Position numbers and translations under genes: made by a program. Shown piece after piece: positions 38,653-51,700 of a stretch of 58,000 nucleotides of DNA; position 1 is the stretch's first letter, and every line of letters begins with the position of its first letter. The notes below the pieces were generated by a model. The model made no database searches. It worked only from the letters and a program-made list of their open reading frames with translations, and was not told the DNA's origin. Source of the DNA: Tubiluchus corallicola (taxonomy: Eukaryota > Priapulida > Priapulimorpha > Priapulimorphida > Tubiluchidae); NCBI GenBank assembly GCA_030141605.1, contig JAQGDQ010000037.1, forward strand, positions 813,001 to 871,000. Reading direction: 5' to 3'.

Positions 38653-39020
38653 GAGTTACCTGCTGATAACTATAACACAAACAACAAAGTCTATTTAACC
38701 TATGCTTTGATAAGCAATGATGTCTTAACACCACAAGTAATGATGTCTTAACACCACACTGAATCTGAGCTAGTGAACTGAGGCTGAACTCAAAAGTAGG
38801 GAATACACCAGGTTAATCAAAGCACACTTCCCATTGCTGCAAGAACAGGAAGTAAATGCACAAGGAAGTGTGTATGAACAAAAACGAAGAAAATTACACT
38901 AACAGAAATCAGTAGTAATTGCTCAGCCACTTGCTTTCCATACTGCAAATCAAAACAAATCCTGTCTCGATAAACACACTAAGTCTAGAATAGTACTAGT
39001 CCACCAGCCATATGGTATGA

Positions 39021-39115
39021 TGGAGTAGCAGTAACTAGCCAATTGGAGTGTAGCAACAGTTTGTTGCACCGGTTACCAAGAGGTTGGGGGTCTGAGTGGG
39101 CTTCCTTCTTTCTCC
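39021..39115 (+). mobile_element. tRNA-derived SINE-like fragment
   Basis: TGGAGTAGCAGTAACTAG resembles a Pol III A box and GAGGTTGGGGGTCTGAGT resembles a degenerate B box; CTTCCTTCTTTCTCCCAGC follows, as in the bodies of several invertebrate SINEs. Too diverged for a functional tRNA. Confidence 0.4.
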
Positions 39116-39296
39116 CAGCACTAATAAATTATATTGCAATAGCAAACTAATCAATAGTGGGAAAACAAGAGAAGCCATGTAATACCCTTTAGATCATTCA
39201 CATGCACTACAGAAACAAGCAATGGTGATTCACATAAATAAATACTCAGCATTTGCAAATGTTCTACTCAGTACTAATAAAAGCTGTTAAGCTGGC

Positions 39297-39711
39297 AACT
39301 TTCTTAATATTTCATTGATACTCTAACATAAAGCAATTGTAAGTCTTAATGTTTTGGGTTGAATGTGTATTTTGAAGTTAAAGACTGTAAACAGTGAAAA
39401 GTTTTCAAACTCGAAAGTCCCAAAAACAGTTTCAAAACTTTCTTAATATTTCATTGATACTCTAACATAAAGCAATTGTAAGTCTTAATGTTTTGGGTTG
39501 AATGTGTATTTTGAAGTTAAAGACTGTAAACAGTGAAAAGTTTTCAAACTCGAAAGTCCCAAAAACAGTTTCAAAACTTTCTTAATATTTCATTGATACT
39601 CTAACATAAAGCAATTGTAAGTCTTAACGTTTTGGGTTGAATGTGTATTTTGAAGTTAAAGACTGTAAACAAAAAGTTTTCAAACTCGAAAGTCCCAAAA
39701 ACAGTTTCAAA
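39297..39711. repeat. Three tandem copies of a 139-bp unit
   Basis: The marker AACTTTCTTAATATTTCATT recurs at 39297, 39436 and 39575, an exact 139-bp period. Copies 1 and 2 are virtually identical; copy 3 lacks about 5 bases (CAGTG) in its middle. High identity implies recent duplication. It lies between the divergent TTLL5 and VPS39 promoters. Confidence 0.93.
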
Positions 39712-42700
39712 GCTTTGTGTAGTTTAAGAAAAGCTTGTATTCATGTTTTTGTTAACTTCCAAACCTTTTACGACAACTTTTTTTCACAGTTTCTTTCTAT
39801 TAGTATTAATCCACTAAACCCATTTGATGAAACACTGGCAACAAATTAAAGCAAATTTGCAACTACTTAAATGTGATAATAAAAATTTTAAATATGGCAG
39901 CTATAAATCACAGAAAACTTGCATCATAGCATTGTTGAGAAGCACATTTGTGCAATGGTGGAACACTTGCAAGGAACTTTTCAATATTCAGAAATAATAG
40001 TTTTGCTGAAGTACATTTGTCATCTGTGTTACAGACGTAATCACTACACAACAACTGCAGTATTCAACATTTAGATATTTTGAAAATCAAAGAGAGAAGT
40101 GATGTAATGTAATATTAAATTTATTTAAGATACACCTAGAATTTAGACACAAATTATCACGATCTAAAGTTTTTCTGAAAAAAACTTAAACTGATCTTAT
40201 ACTGACGTATTACATCTGATACATGTGCATTATATTTTACATCTCCTATATTATTGTAGTAATTTCTTAGACGCCAATCACCAATTTAGTATCGATGAAA
40301 ATTAATTCTTAAATCTTAGCTGTGATTGCTACAATAAAAACAAAGAATTTGAGTGTAGATTTTAGTTTACTTACATAAATACAGTCAGTTACTATTGGCA
40401 GTAACGAAAAAGAGAAGCTGCAGTTATCAAGAGTTGCCTCTTGAGTTATAAGAACTATGACAAGAAGTGGCCATTCCTAGAAAAAAAAACAAAATTTTAA
40501 ATGCCTCCTAATGTCAATAGTCAACAGATAGTTTGTTACTATTTTAGTAATTAAAGGAGGGTTGCAATGTGGTGTTCCTATTCCTCTGATATGGGTGAGA
40601 GGCTGGGAGTCTGCTTTACGAAGAGGAGAATACGACTAAAAATCCTCAATTTTCCAAAGACATGTCAAGGGTAAAGTATTTGCTGGTTATGATATATAAC
40701 AATGCAGTACGACTGGCGAGGTAAAAACTGGTGCTATAACTGGTTAACTAAAAACCTACTATTTGTGTGATCCTCAAGAATGAAGAAAAATATGCAAATG
40801 TACACCAAGAGCACTTTTAAACATTACAGTACATTCTAATATATTGCACCAACTAGTAACTACCAAGATATAGGAAACAGGATTTATTAGTGGGCATGCC
40901 AGGCAGCACTTCAAAAAATGCTTTAGGATGATTACAGTTTGGTGCTGGTAAAGGTTTTTCATGCTGTTGAAATGGCATAAGCTATATTTAGAAAGCATGC
41001 TCATAGCTTTGTTCCGTGGAAATGTTACTTACTAAAAGACTGGCTAAACAACTTTGCACAGAAGAATCATTTGCTAAATTTGCATTATTCATTATAAAAC
41101 TAAGTCTGGCTTTCTTTTAATTTTGTTTTATGCCAAACGACATCACACATTATGATATCTGCCTCGTTGTGAAAAGCGTTTAGACAGCAGATGGTTTTTA
41201 TGCTGACTGTGGCTTATTCAGGAAGGATCTTCATCACTGGTGCTTTTAAAATAGATCTGCATTAATGTGTTTGCAAGATCACATTTCACTGATTGCTCAG
41301 CTCCACTCTTTCATGTCTCACTCATCTGGATCTCTTACTCTCATATCTATTTAGAATTACAATGCAGCCTTAGTTGTTAACCTAGTTGCTTTATAACTTC
41401 AACTTGAAACATCCCGTCCATTTACTAATTTTACATAGTTTGCCGCAATAAGAATGAAGCTCTGCTCTATCTCGTGCACTTCATTGCTTATAATAGGCAC
41501 TGCACTCTGCAGGCTACCCCTACATGTTGCTTTTACATCCATTATATGCATTTATGTGCCCTAGGAATCAACATACTGTTTATTGAGGTTACTGAAATAT
41601 GTTTTAAAGTGTATATTCTGTTCACTCTTTTCATTTTGTAATGATTTTTTGTGCTTTGGTAATTGTAGTGTCATAAAATCGGCTTAACTTCTAGCATTGA
41701 TAATGACATTTAATGACACTTATGTTGAAATGATCGACTTTTGCAAATCAACTTTTGATCGATGATTTTTGCAAAAGTTTTTGGCATACCTACTAGTACT
41801 AATCAAATTTGCTTGAAACTAAAGTTTATATATTAATATAAATACGTGCTTTATTACTGGCATCTTTTAAACTGTTTGGTAATTTGTGGAAGGAGTCTTA
41901 TGGTTTATTTTTGTTTTTTAGTTTCATTTGCTTTTGATGAAATGAGTTTACAATTTATTTGCTTAATTTTTTGATTTTGCTAACTTATAAAGTTATATAC
42001 TTTGTTATTTCAAATCCTTAAATTGAAAACTCATCTATGCACTAACATAATTGTAAATGCAAGTTAATTATTTTGTTAAACTGTGCAGAACTGTTATTAC
42101 TTTTAAATTATTTTGTTTTCTTTTAGCGTCTGCAGATTACATCTTACCTGACTTACACTGTTCGCCTTCCACAATTCACATTTATTAACTCGATACAAGA
42201 GTGGATGACTTGGTGACCATTGGTCTTTTTATCACCCCGTCTCTCTCCATGTTTGTTTTATTATTTATGTGTATTCTTGTCTTGTAATGAAAAAATAGAA
42301 ATTTTTATTTACTAGCAACTGTATGTTGTTTGCATACCTCGAATAGATTTGTGACGCTCGCCTATGCTATAGTTGGCACCGAGCGTGCCACTCTCATTGC
42401 ATCTCAATTTTTGCTGTATCAGAAAAAAACGAGTAAAAAATCACAGATTCGCATGTCAAAATTTTACAAATACCTGGAAATATCCCTAGAATAAGTAGGA
42501 TTCCATGGAATCGGAATTCAGAAAAACAGCAGACTCCTTAAACCTAGCTAACTGTACGTACAGTATACATAAAACAAACGAAATGACGTAGTGTGCGCCA
42601 CCTAGCGGGCAATTACGATTTAAATTTGACTGTTTACGCCTGGAAGAGTAGCCTGTTGTATCATGGTTGTGTGCTAAAATCAGAGTTAAAAATGCTGTTT

Positions 42701-42756
42701 GTTGTATCTTATCAACATTAATAGTTCGATGTTGCAGTCATAATTAAAAAATAACA

Positions 42757-45700
42757 ATGCATGATGCTTATGAAGCTGTTCTTGCTCTGACAAAGTTACC
42801 TTTGCCGATAGAATCAATTGCAAGCTATGGTAACTAATTAACTTGTATTGGGATCTTCCCAAAATCTGTGAATAGAAATTTTGTTTTGCCAGTATTTTTA
42901 ATCTTGTTAAAATCGTTTCTTTTCATTCTCTGTTAGCTAAATTGCCATTTAATTAGTTGTAAATGCTAGCTGTGATAAATGTGTTAGCTGTCACTGTACT
43001 TAAACCACAGTAGTATTATTAACATTAGAAAGAGTAATTTGCTTTTGGGGCAATCTTTAATTTTTGATATAAAGCCAATTTGTAGCACACTAATGTTAAA
43101 AAAGTTATTCAAAGTAAACCCCACGCAAAGTCAGCAGCTACAATGGCATCTCACCCAAATTTCTGAAACTTAGTGCAGAAGTTCTAACAACTTTCTTAAC
43201 TATTATTTTTATTTTTAACAACATTGTCACCGCTAGAAATTATCCTGAATTTCTAAAAAAAGTGAAATTATCCCACTGTTTAAGAAAAATGACGATCGTT
43301 CAGACAAAACTTGCTACAGGCCCATCAGTATACTCCCTGCAGTCAATCAGACCTTCAAAAAATTATTGCATGATCAACTAGCAGCCATTTTGATACCGCC
43401 CTAAGTAAAGAATTCTGTCCCTTTCGCAAAAACTTTAGTTGTCATGATGTTTTAATTAGGCTTATAGAAGACTTAAAGCTTAGTCTAGGAAATAATTTAA
43501 TGTCAGGTTGTGTCTTCGTCAACTTATCCAAGGCACTTAATTGTATTCCCTTAAGTTATTATTGTGTAAATTTAATGCATAATGGAATTTCTGATGACAC
43601 ATGTACATTGCTGAAGTCTTATTTTATAGATAGAATGCAAAAGGTCAAAGTTGGTAATGCAAGAAGCAAATGGTTATATGTTATGAAATGTGTTCCGCAA
43701 GGCGTACTGGACTCTTTGCTTTAATGTTTTTTCTCCCAACTTAACCAAAGTAAGCTCTATAATTACGCCGATGACAATACCATCCTCACTACAGAACCCT
43801 CACTTAAGAAAACATTAAAGATCGCCACTCAAAATGTTGTAAATTGGTTCGAAAGCAACCTGATGACAGTAAGCCATGAAAAATTTCAGGGTATTTTACT
43901 ATCTAAGCAAAACATTCACGATGATGAAAAATTTATTCAGCCTCCCCCCTCCCTAAATAATACTGTAATATGAAAGGTGTTCAAATTCAGTCGAACTCAG
44001 AGTGTACATAGATGAAAATCTGGACTCCTTTGAATATATCACTTTCGTATGTAAGAAAGCTGCAAGGCAAGTAAATTGAAAATATTCCATGAAAAGTTTA
44101 GTTATTATTCATTAATTTTTCATTGCTGTGGCATTACAAATACTAAGAAAATGGAGAAGATACATAGAGCATTGAAATTTGTCTTTAATGATCAGCTATC
44201 CTCCTACATGCAACCTATTCAACATTCTGGCACACAAACCTTGATTAGTGAACATCAGAATCTACTTGCAGTTGAAGTATTTAAACACTTATATAGAATT
44301 GGGACCCTGTAGTCTGGAAAACACATTAAGGATTAAGTGTCAACACTATAGCCTGAGATCAGTATATACATTAGAAATTCCCAGATTTTCAACAGTGAAA
44401 TTTGGTTATCATTATCAAGGTGTCAGACTGTGGATAAATTAATTGAAGAATGTAGAACTTGTAGCGATTTAATCAAATTTAAAGGGTAGCAATTTAAACA
44501 AATTTAAAGGTTCTGTAAAAATATTTGAAAAACGCCTCCTGTAAATGTCAGTGCTGCACAACATGTCATATACAATCTTGTACTTAATATTGCAACTATA
44601 TTCTATAAAAATTTTCTAAAATTGTCAACAGTATAATTACTCTGTAAAACAATCTATAGATTCTTAATTGATCAATTTGCTTGTAAACCCACATGTTGAA
44701 ATATTTTACATTTGTAATTATCCTGCAAAATGTCATCTAAACCATTTGTGATTTAGCCAACTTGTTACAAGTCTCTTAGATACCATACTAAACACAGTAT
44801 AACTTGTATTTTACCATTTGTACCAATTGCGTGCTACTGCCCACAAATGGTAGCTCTGTATGGTACGTTTTCTTATCAATCTTGTACTCCTTGTGCATTG
44901 TAGAATTTTTATTTCTTTTTATTTGTCCGAAAATAGCCTTCGGCTAATGTTGTCTTTGAAATAGTCGACAATAAATGAAATTTTTACTACTGCTAGCTCT
45001 ATTCTGATATCAGGAGGACTTTAACATGTTTCTGGATAAATTTACTTTTGAAATGCATTTGGTTCATTGAGCTGTTAATAATGCACAAACTGCATATTAT
45101 GCAGTTAATAATGTTAAAATTGCATAATGTGAATAACCATGCACACAGTGGCAGAAATAATAAACGAATATCTTTTATCAAATTAACCATTTATAACAAT
45201 TTTCTCATATTATTATAGTGTTATCTAAATTAACTTCTATTCTTGTATCTATATCTGTAAACTGTCTTAGGAGTAATTATTTGGAAAGACATCATTGTAG
45301 TTACAAGTTAAATCTTGCATATTTCTGGCTTGTTAATTTGGTAATTTTTGGCTTTTTCAGAAAGCAATTTGCTGGTGGGAACAAAGCAAGGTCATTTGCT
45401 AATGTATGCCATCACTCCTCAACCAGGTATAGCAAATTACATCTAACAGTTTAATATTTTTTGAAAATGTTTGCAGCCATGTTACCATTTAAAAAATGTA
45501 AGTTACTTTAATATTTTGAGCGTAACAAATTTGTGATAATTGTTTTTTCAGTGTCAACAAAAGTTATCGTTTGTTGTAAACATGCCATGTAATTCTTCTT
45601 CAGGTGATCCAAGATGTGATGTTCGGTTATTGCGGTCCAATAAACATTTTTCTAAGAAGCCAATTGTTCAAATGGCTATTGTCCCTGAGCTGCAGATATT

Positions 45701-48700
45701 AGTTAGTTTATCAGGTAATGGGCTAATTATAGGTGTCCTTGCTTTGCTTGCTGTGTTGTTGATTGTCATTTTACAGTGGTGCAGTAATAACACAAAATTT
45801 TCCACACCTGTGTTTATTCTGCATTATAATAATAATCCCTTTCCAACAGTGGTTATTTCTTGAATGTGTTACTTTGATTACAAACATTTAGTGACTTTTC
45901 CTTCACTTTGCCCTAATAGATGTTGGTGGCCTGTGTTATTTTAAAGAGGCATATATACAAACTGATAAGGGTCTAATTTTTGTGTTTTAATAGTTCAATC
46001 ATAGTGAAGTTTCAGACATACAAATATGAGATTATGAGACAAGACAATTATTGGATGTCTTGCCTTGGCTTGATTGATATTGTTTATTACCTATATTATG
46101 TTATATTATGTCGTACGATATGTTATGTTACATTTTTTTACTGGATAATAAATCTAATTGTGTCTTGTTTTATCATATATTACAGACTCAGTTGTTAGTG
46201 TCCATGATCTGGCTGTTTTTAATCTCATTACCACTATCAATAAAACTAGAAATGCAACAGTATTCGCCTTAGACATACAGGTAACAATGCACATTAGACT
46301 GGGGAAACTACTTTACAAAGTCAAAGTAACATAGTTTACAGAGTTTTAAAATGAGACGTGGATTTCTTTTTTGAGGAAATTGTTGAGCCAGTGCAATATG
46401 TGTAAAAACATGAATGTGCTTTCAGAAATGTTTGCAGTCAGCTAAACCTCTATATGATGTTAATACTTGAATTATTGTCATTAAATTCTCTAGATCAGTT
46501 TATAATCATGCTCATCTTGATTTTTGCAACTTCTGTATATAAAATTGATTTTTATGAAAAAAGTTATTTTACACAATTTTGGAAACTAATATTGAGTGTT
46601 TAAACATTTATTTGTGAATTCTCATGAACATTATGAAACTTAATTTTTCTTAAACACAAGGTTCATCCTCATATAACTATATCAAGTTTAGGGTAGGTAG
46701 GTGGCAGGAGACATGATAACGCCATTATAACTCAGTATAGGTGATTCAGTCTTGATTTCATTATCTGATTTCACGCTTTTTTTCACGTATGAACAACCTA
46801 CTCGTCCAGTATGTCTGACAGTGATGTGGGGAGGAGGAATCTGCAAAATGGGCTGATGAGAATGTGTTCAGTGAATTGGGGCTGCCACTGCCGATGCCAG
46901 TAGAATCCACTGATAGTTTCCCATTAATTAACAAGAGTGATGTTGTTTCCTGTCCTTGCATAGAGGAAGAATAAAATGTATAAAACCTACTTCAGAGTGA
47001 TATTGATATCAATATAAGAGTGGGGCATATGTTGATAGGTAGGCGGTTGGGTATATGATAACGCCCTTGTAATGCAAGGTACGTAGGTCATCGAAATTGG
47101 CTGAAAACTTGATATCGTTATATGTGGGGATGACCACACAAACAAATTTATTATCTGCTTGTGTAGGGCAAGCACAACTGGATCCAAGTCATCTATACAT
47201 TTTATTAAATCTAATATTTCTGAGTCGTTAAATCCATGAATTTGAACTGAGGTATTAACTTAATTTAAATTTAAATGTTGGTTTCACTGACTAAATACAA
47301 TTGTTTCAGAATCAGACTTCACTGAGCGGCAATCAAGTGACTACGCTGCGGATGTGTGTTGCAGTTCGACGAAAATTGCAGCTTTACTACTGGAAGAACA
47401 GGAATTTTTTAGAGCTTCAGGTTTATTTTTTGTGTTCATAAATTGATGATTTTTGAAATTTGCAGAATTTGCAAAAAAAGAGGAGGTAAAGTGCCTGCAG
47501 TATTGTCATTGTTATTTTTAGTGGAAGTAATAACTGCAGAGGATAGTATAAAATGGGTAAATGTAGATATGAATTGCTACCAGTTAAAAATCATTTAACA
47601 AGAATGATATAGTTTCTAAAAGAATGATATGTTGTCACATAACCTAGAAAAAACTGCTTCACAATACTTGTTGTCAGCTTTTTGTTGATTTAATTCTTTT
47701 CGTGGTACATAAATGAATGATATAATAATCAAAGTGTAATGTCTTGTGACTGTTAAAGCTATTCATAACTAAATATTTTATGCTTGCAGCCAGACCTTGG
47801 TGTTGGCGATATTCCAAAGAGTCTTGTATGGTGTGGGAACTCACTATGTGTTGGTTTTAAAACTGAGTATTTGCTCATTCAGGTATTACCATTCACCGTT
47901 ATTCACTCCATTATTGATCTTTATTAAATGAGATTACATAATTTACATTTTTTATATTTTGTCATTTTTGCTGCTGTGTAGGTTGAAACTGGTGGAGTCA
48001 AAGATTTGTTTCCACTAGGCAAGAATGAACCTCGAATTACAAAACTTGACGACAAAAAATTGGCACTTGGTAAAGATGAGATGACTATATTTCTCGATTC
48101 AGAAGGAAATGCTACCCAGAAATTTGCTTTGACATGGTCAGACATGCCCATTGCATTAGGTAACGCTGTATCCACTTGATACTAAAATCATGTAAAGTGC
48201 TAGCCACTCACTATTATACGGTAATTGTAACTGACACCATTAAATTTGTCGTGGAACATATGCGCTAAAAATTTTTTGCATGGTTTCACTGGATCTATTA
48301 CAACCAATTTAACTTTTTTAAGATTACGATGCACCATATTTGATTGGTGTTCTGCCGAGGTACGTTGAGATTCGAACAGTCGAATCCAGATCCTTAATTC
48401 AGAGTTTGGAGCTTGTAAAGCCAAAGTATATAACATCCTGTCGTCAAAGGCATGGGTAAGTTTGATAGACAAACTTTTAATGTTGCCACTCAATACATAT
48501 TCTCTGTCATTTTAATATGTAATCTATGTATTGTGCAACAAAATCGATTTGATTACTATATTCTCAACAGCTTAAGGATTTATTTTTTCAGGTCAAGAAT
48601 CTATGTTGCCTCATTGTCTCATGTGTGGTGGCTAGCACCTATACCGCTAAATGAGCAAATTCATCAGTTGGTTCAACAGAAACAGTTTGAACTAGCTTTG

Positions 48701-51700
48701 AAGCTAGCAGTAAGTATAAATTTATAGATACAACACTGGCAGATATTAAGGATTTTTCAAGGGCAACAGCTTACAATGCTTTCACTTTCTTGCTAATATT
48801 AGGCACTGCATGTTTTGTACAATACTACGTGCAGCATATTTACTTCTACAGCCAGTGTCACCAACTTCTAAATTTGCTATTAAATTAAAGGAAACTAGCA
48901 CATCTTTCAGTGTTAGTATTGCCGTGCTTTTTATTACTTGCTTGTCACATTGGCTCAGTATGCTCGACAAGCTTGCTAAATATATGTTCTTTTAAATATA
49001 ATTACAAAACCAGATGCTGCACCTTATCTCCGAAAGAAAAGTTATTAAGGGATTATAATTTATTTTTTTTATTAACTGTTTATTCGTATATGTTTAGCAC
49101 AAACAAATACAATAAGTATATCTAGAAACAGCTTTCAGGCAATGGACACCATTTGCAGTGTAAAACTTCCTAAGAAATTTATCTTAGAAAAACCATGATT
49201 ACTTGTTAGAAATTTTTCAATTTTTTAACTCTCTGTACCCATACGAGAAAAAGTTTTGGGACAGTGTCTATATACATTAATAAAAATATTTGTTTAATAT
49301 TTTATTTAGGATAAATCTGAAGAATCAGAAGAAACCAATAATGAAACAATTCATAGGATTAAGACACTTTTTGCCTTCCACCTTTTTTATCAACATAGAT
49401 TTAGAGAATCCATGGACTTGTTTATAGCTTTAGAAACAGGTGTGTTTACTATAATTTTTTTTTTTGTAATCATGTAGAAGTCAGCTTAAATTGCTCGTGA
49501 TTTTTTTGGAGTTAATCTTTTTAAAAAAAGTTCTTGCTTATATATGTGCGTGTGTATATGTGTGTTTGTGTGCGTGCGTGTGTGCGTGTGTATATATATG
49601 TGTATGTATGTATATATATGTTTCAGTATATGAATGTGTACTTTCCTGTATTTTAACCAGATTATTTTGTGAAATTATTGGTTATATTTTGTTTAGATCC
49701 ATCACATGTGATAGGCTTTTATCCAGACTTACTACCTCCTGATTATAGAAATAAACTGGATTACCCTGATAAACTACCAGAATTAGTTGGTGCTGATTTA
49801 GAAAATGGTTTGGTAGCACTTATTGAGTACCTTACACAGGTATGTTGTAGTATATATATAATTGCTAATTTTACTATTGATAACTACTTTTTTTTACTAA
49901 ATACCAACATGCCTGTTCAAAATTTTGAAAAGTTTTGCTTCTAAAGTTCATGAAATTACAACTTTGTGATGTTAATAAAAGTATTGTAAAATATTTTTAA
50001 GAATTAATAGATAATATTCTTATTGCCAATTGCTACTTCCAACCAAAAATAGTCAAACAACTTTATAATGTTAAAAAGTTGATGATTTTTTTTATCAAGT
50101 TTTTGTAATGATTATCTTTTGCACTGAGGCTCGTGTTTTATCGTTTTGAATACTACTGTGCTTTTCTAGCAAAAAAGCACGATTGTGAACTCTATAAATG
50201 TGCTATTTCTAGCATAATTATTGGGAAGAAATGAAATTTGTGAGCAAGAATATTTGTCTTTTCTTGGCAGATAAGGATGAAACTTGTCACAGACATGACC
50301 AAACAGGCAAAGCAGATGCAGTTTTCCAGTGCTACAGTTGAAGGTAGCAAAACTACAAAATTGTCTCAGTGGCAACAGCTACAAATCATCGACACAACTT
50401 TGTTGAAATGCTATTTACAGGTGAGTCATTTTTTACCTTTGATAAACTTGGTTACGTCATCTTCAGCATCAACTTTAAAAGTAGCAGTTTATGATCAGTA
50501 TCCTGCAATTCTTAAAATAAAGTAGATGATTTATATGGAGAAAATGGTTATCGTCAGACAATTTATATGTTTTCATTCGCCCCATACAAGCTTGCTGAGA
50601 TCAATGACTCCGACAGTGTTAGTTCAATAAGTTCCTCAAGAAGCATTCAATTGATTCAGTAGCTGGAATGTCCGATGAAATGGTGGCTAGTGGTTTAAAG
50701 GCCTATATAACGCTATCATACACTGTTGTTTTTTTAACACATTATTATGATTACGTAAGGAAATCATGGTTATTTTTACACAAAAAAAACTTATAATAAA
50801 AGAACCTTTTTTGGCAAATTTTGAATTTGTGCATTACCATAAAGATTGCCAAGTTTTGTGCCTTCGGTGCGATTTAACGAGAATGACGCACATAGTACAG
50901 AAAGTGTCTTTGGTTACCGATGTTTATTTACCGATTTCTGGTGACATCGTGACTGCACTCATTACATCATTCATCTCGCACAACAAAAATGGCGGTTCTT
51001 CAACTTTAATACCGCCAACAGCGAAGTGACAGAAAATCAAAAGAAAAATTTTTGCAGTAAGTTTATAATAAAATAAATTCATATTCGTAACGAGAGTAGG
51101 ATTTTAGGTTGTAAAAGCTTATATTATAGTGAGTGGTTTGTTTGATTATAATTAAACCAAGCACTTACAAGTAATCGAGATGAAATGATTTTTTCATAGT
51201 GCTGTTAATACTGACCAAATTACCCCCACTCTGGACCTATATAAAGGACCTACCACTCACCAGTGCAGGAAGTATGTTATTTGTCTCCCCTGATAATTCC
51301 ACATATCTGTTAGAGAAACATCAGGTACAATTTTTTTAAGATCTTTAAAAGTAAAGCCCACAGCCTTTTGCATTGAAAATGAGTTTTCCAGTAGCTCTGT
51401 GACAGACCTGCATGTTTTTAGACAAGTCTGTTGGATTGACATGAACTGCACATTTGCAGATGACAAACTTCTGATTTCTTTTATTGCTCATGTCATAAAG
51501 GACTGCAATCATCGCTTTTTATTGTGTTTTTTATTTGTCAGACCAATGATGCTCTTATCGCTCCCCTTTTGAGGCTGCGCGATAATCACTGTCACTTGGA
51601 TGAAAGCGAAAGAGTGTTGAAGAAACATCAGAAGTATAGCGAGTTGATTATTTTATATCAAAGGAAGAACTTACATAAAAGAGGTATAGTAATGTTTGTT

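Larger units (their letters stand above)
38653..42756. promoter_or_regulatory. Divergent TTLL5-VPS39 intergenic region
   Basis: No coding exon is supported. It must contain both promoters. Upstream of the TTLL5 start codon the minus strand reads TTATCAGCAG just before GTAACTC and the ATGs, so the start codon may lie in a second exon after a 5' UTR intron. It also holds a tRNA-like SINE fragment (about 39021-39115) and a 3 x 139 bp repeat (39297-39711). Confidence 0.4.

Noticed and set aside
45551-45603. Upstream acceptor (TTTTTTCAG at 45550) for VPS39 exon 3
   Set aside because: Using it gives an in-frame stop within about 13 codons; the acceptor at 45603 keeps the frame and matches VPS39.
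45540-45863. 107-codon plus-strand open frame over VPS39 exon 3
   Set aside because: It is a different frame from the spliced VPS39 reading and has no independent support.
46850-46880. Second CTGATGA hammerhead-like start
   Set aside because: No GAAA follows at the correct place and no stems form.
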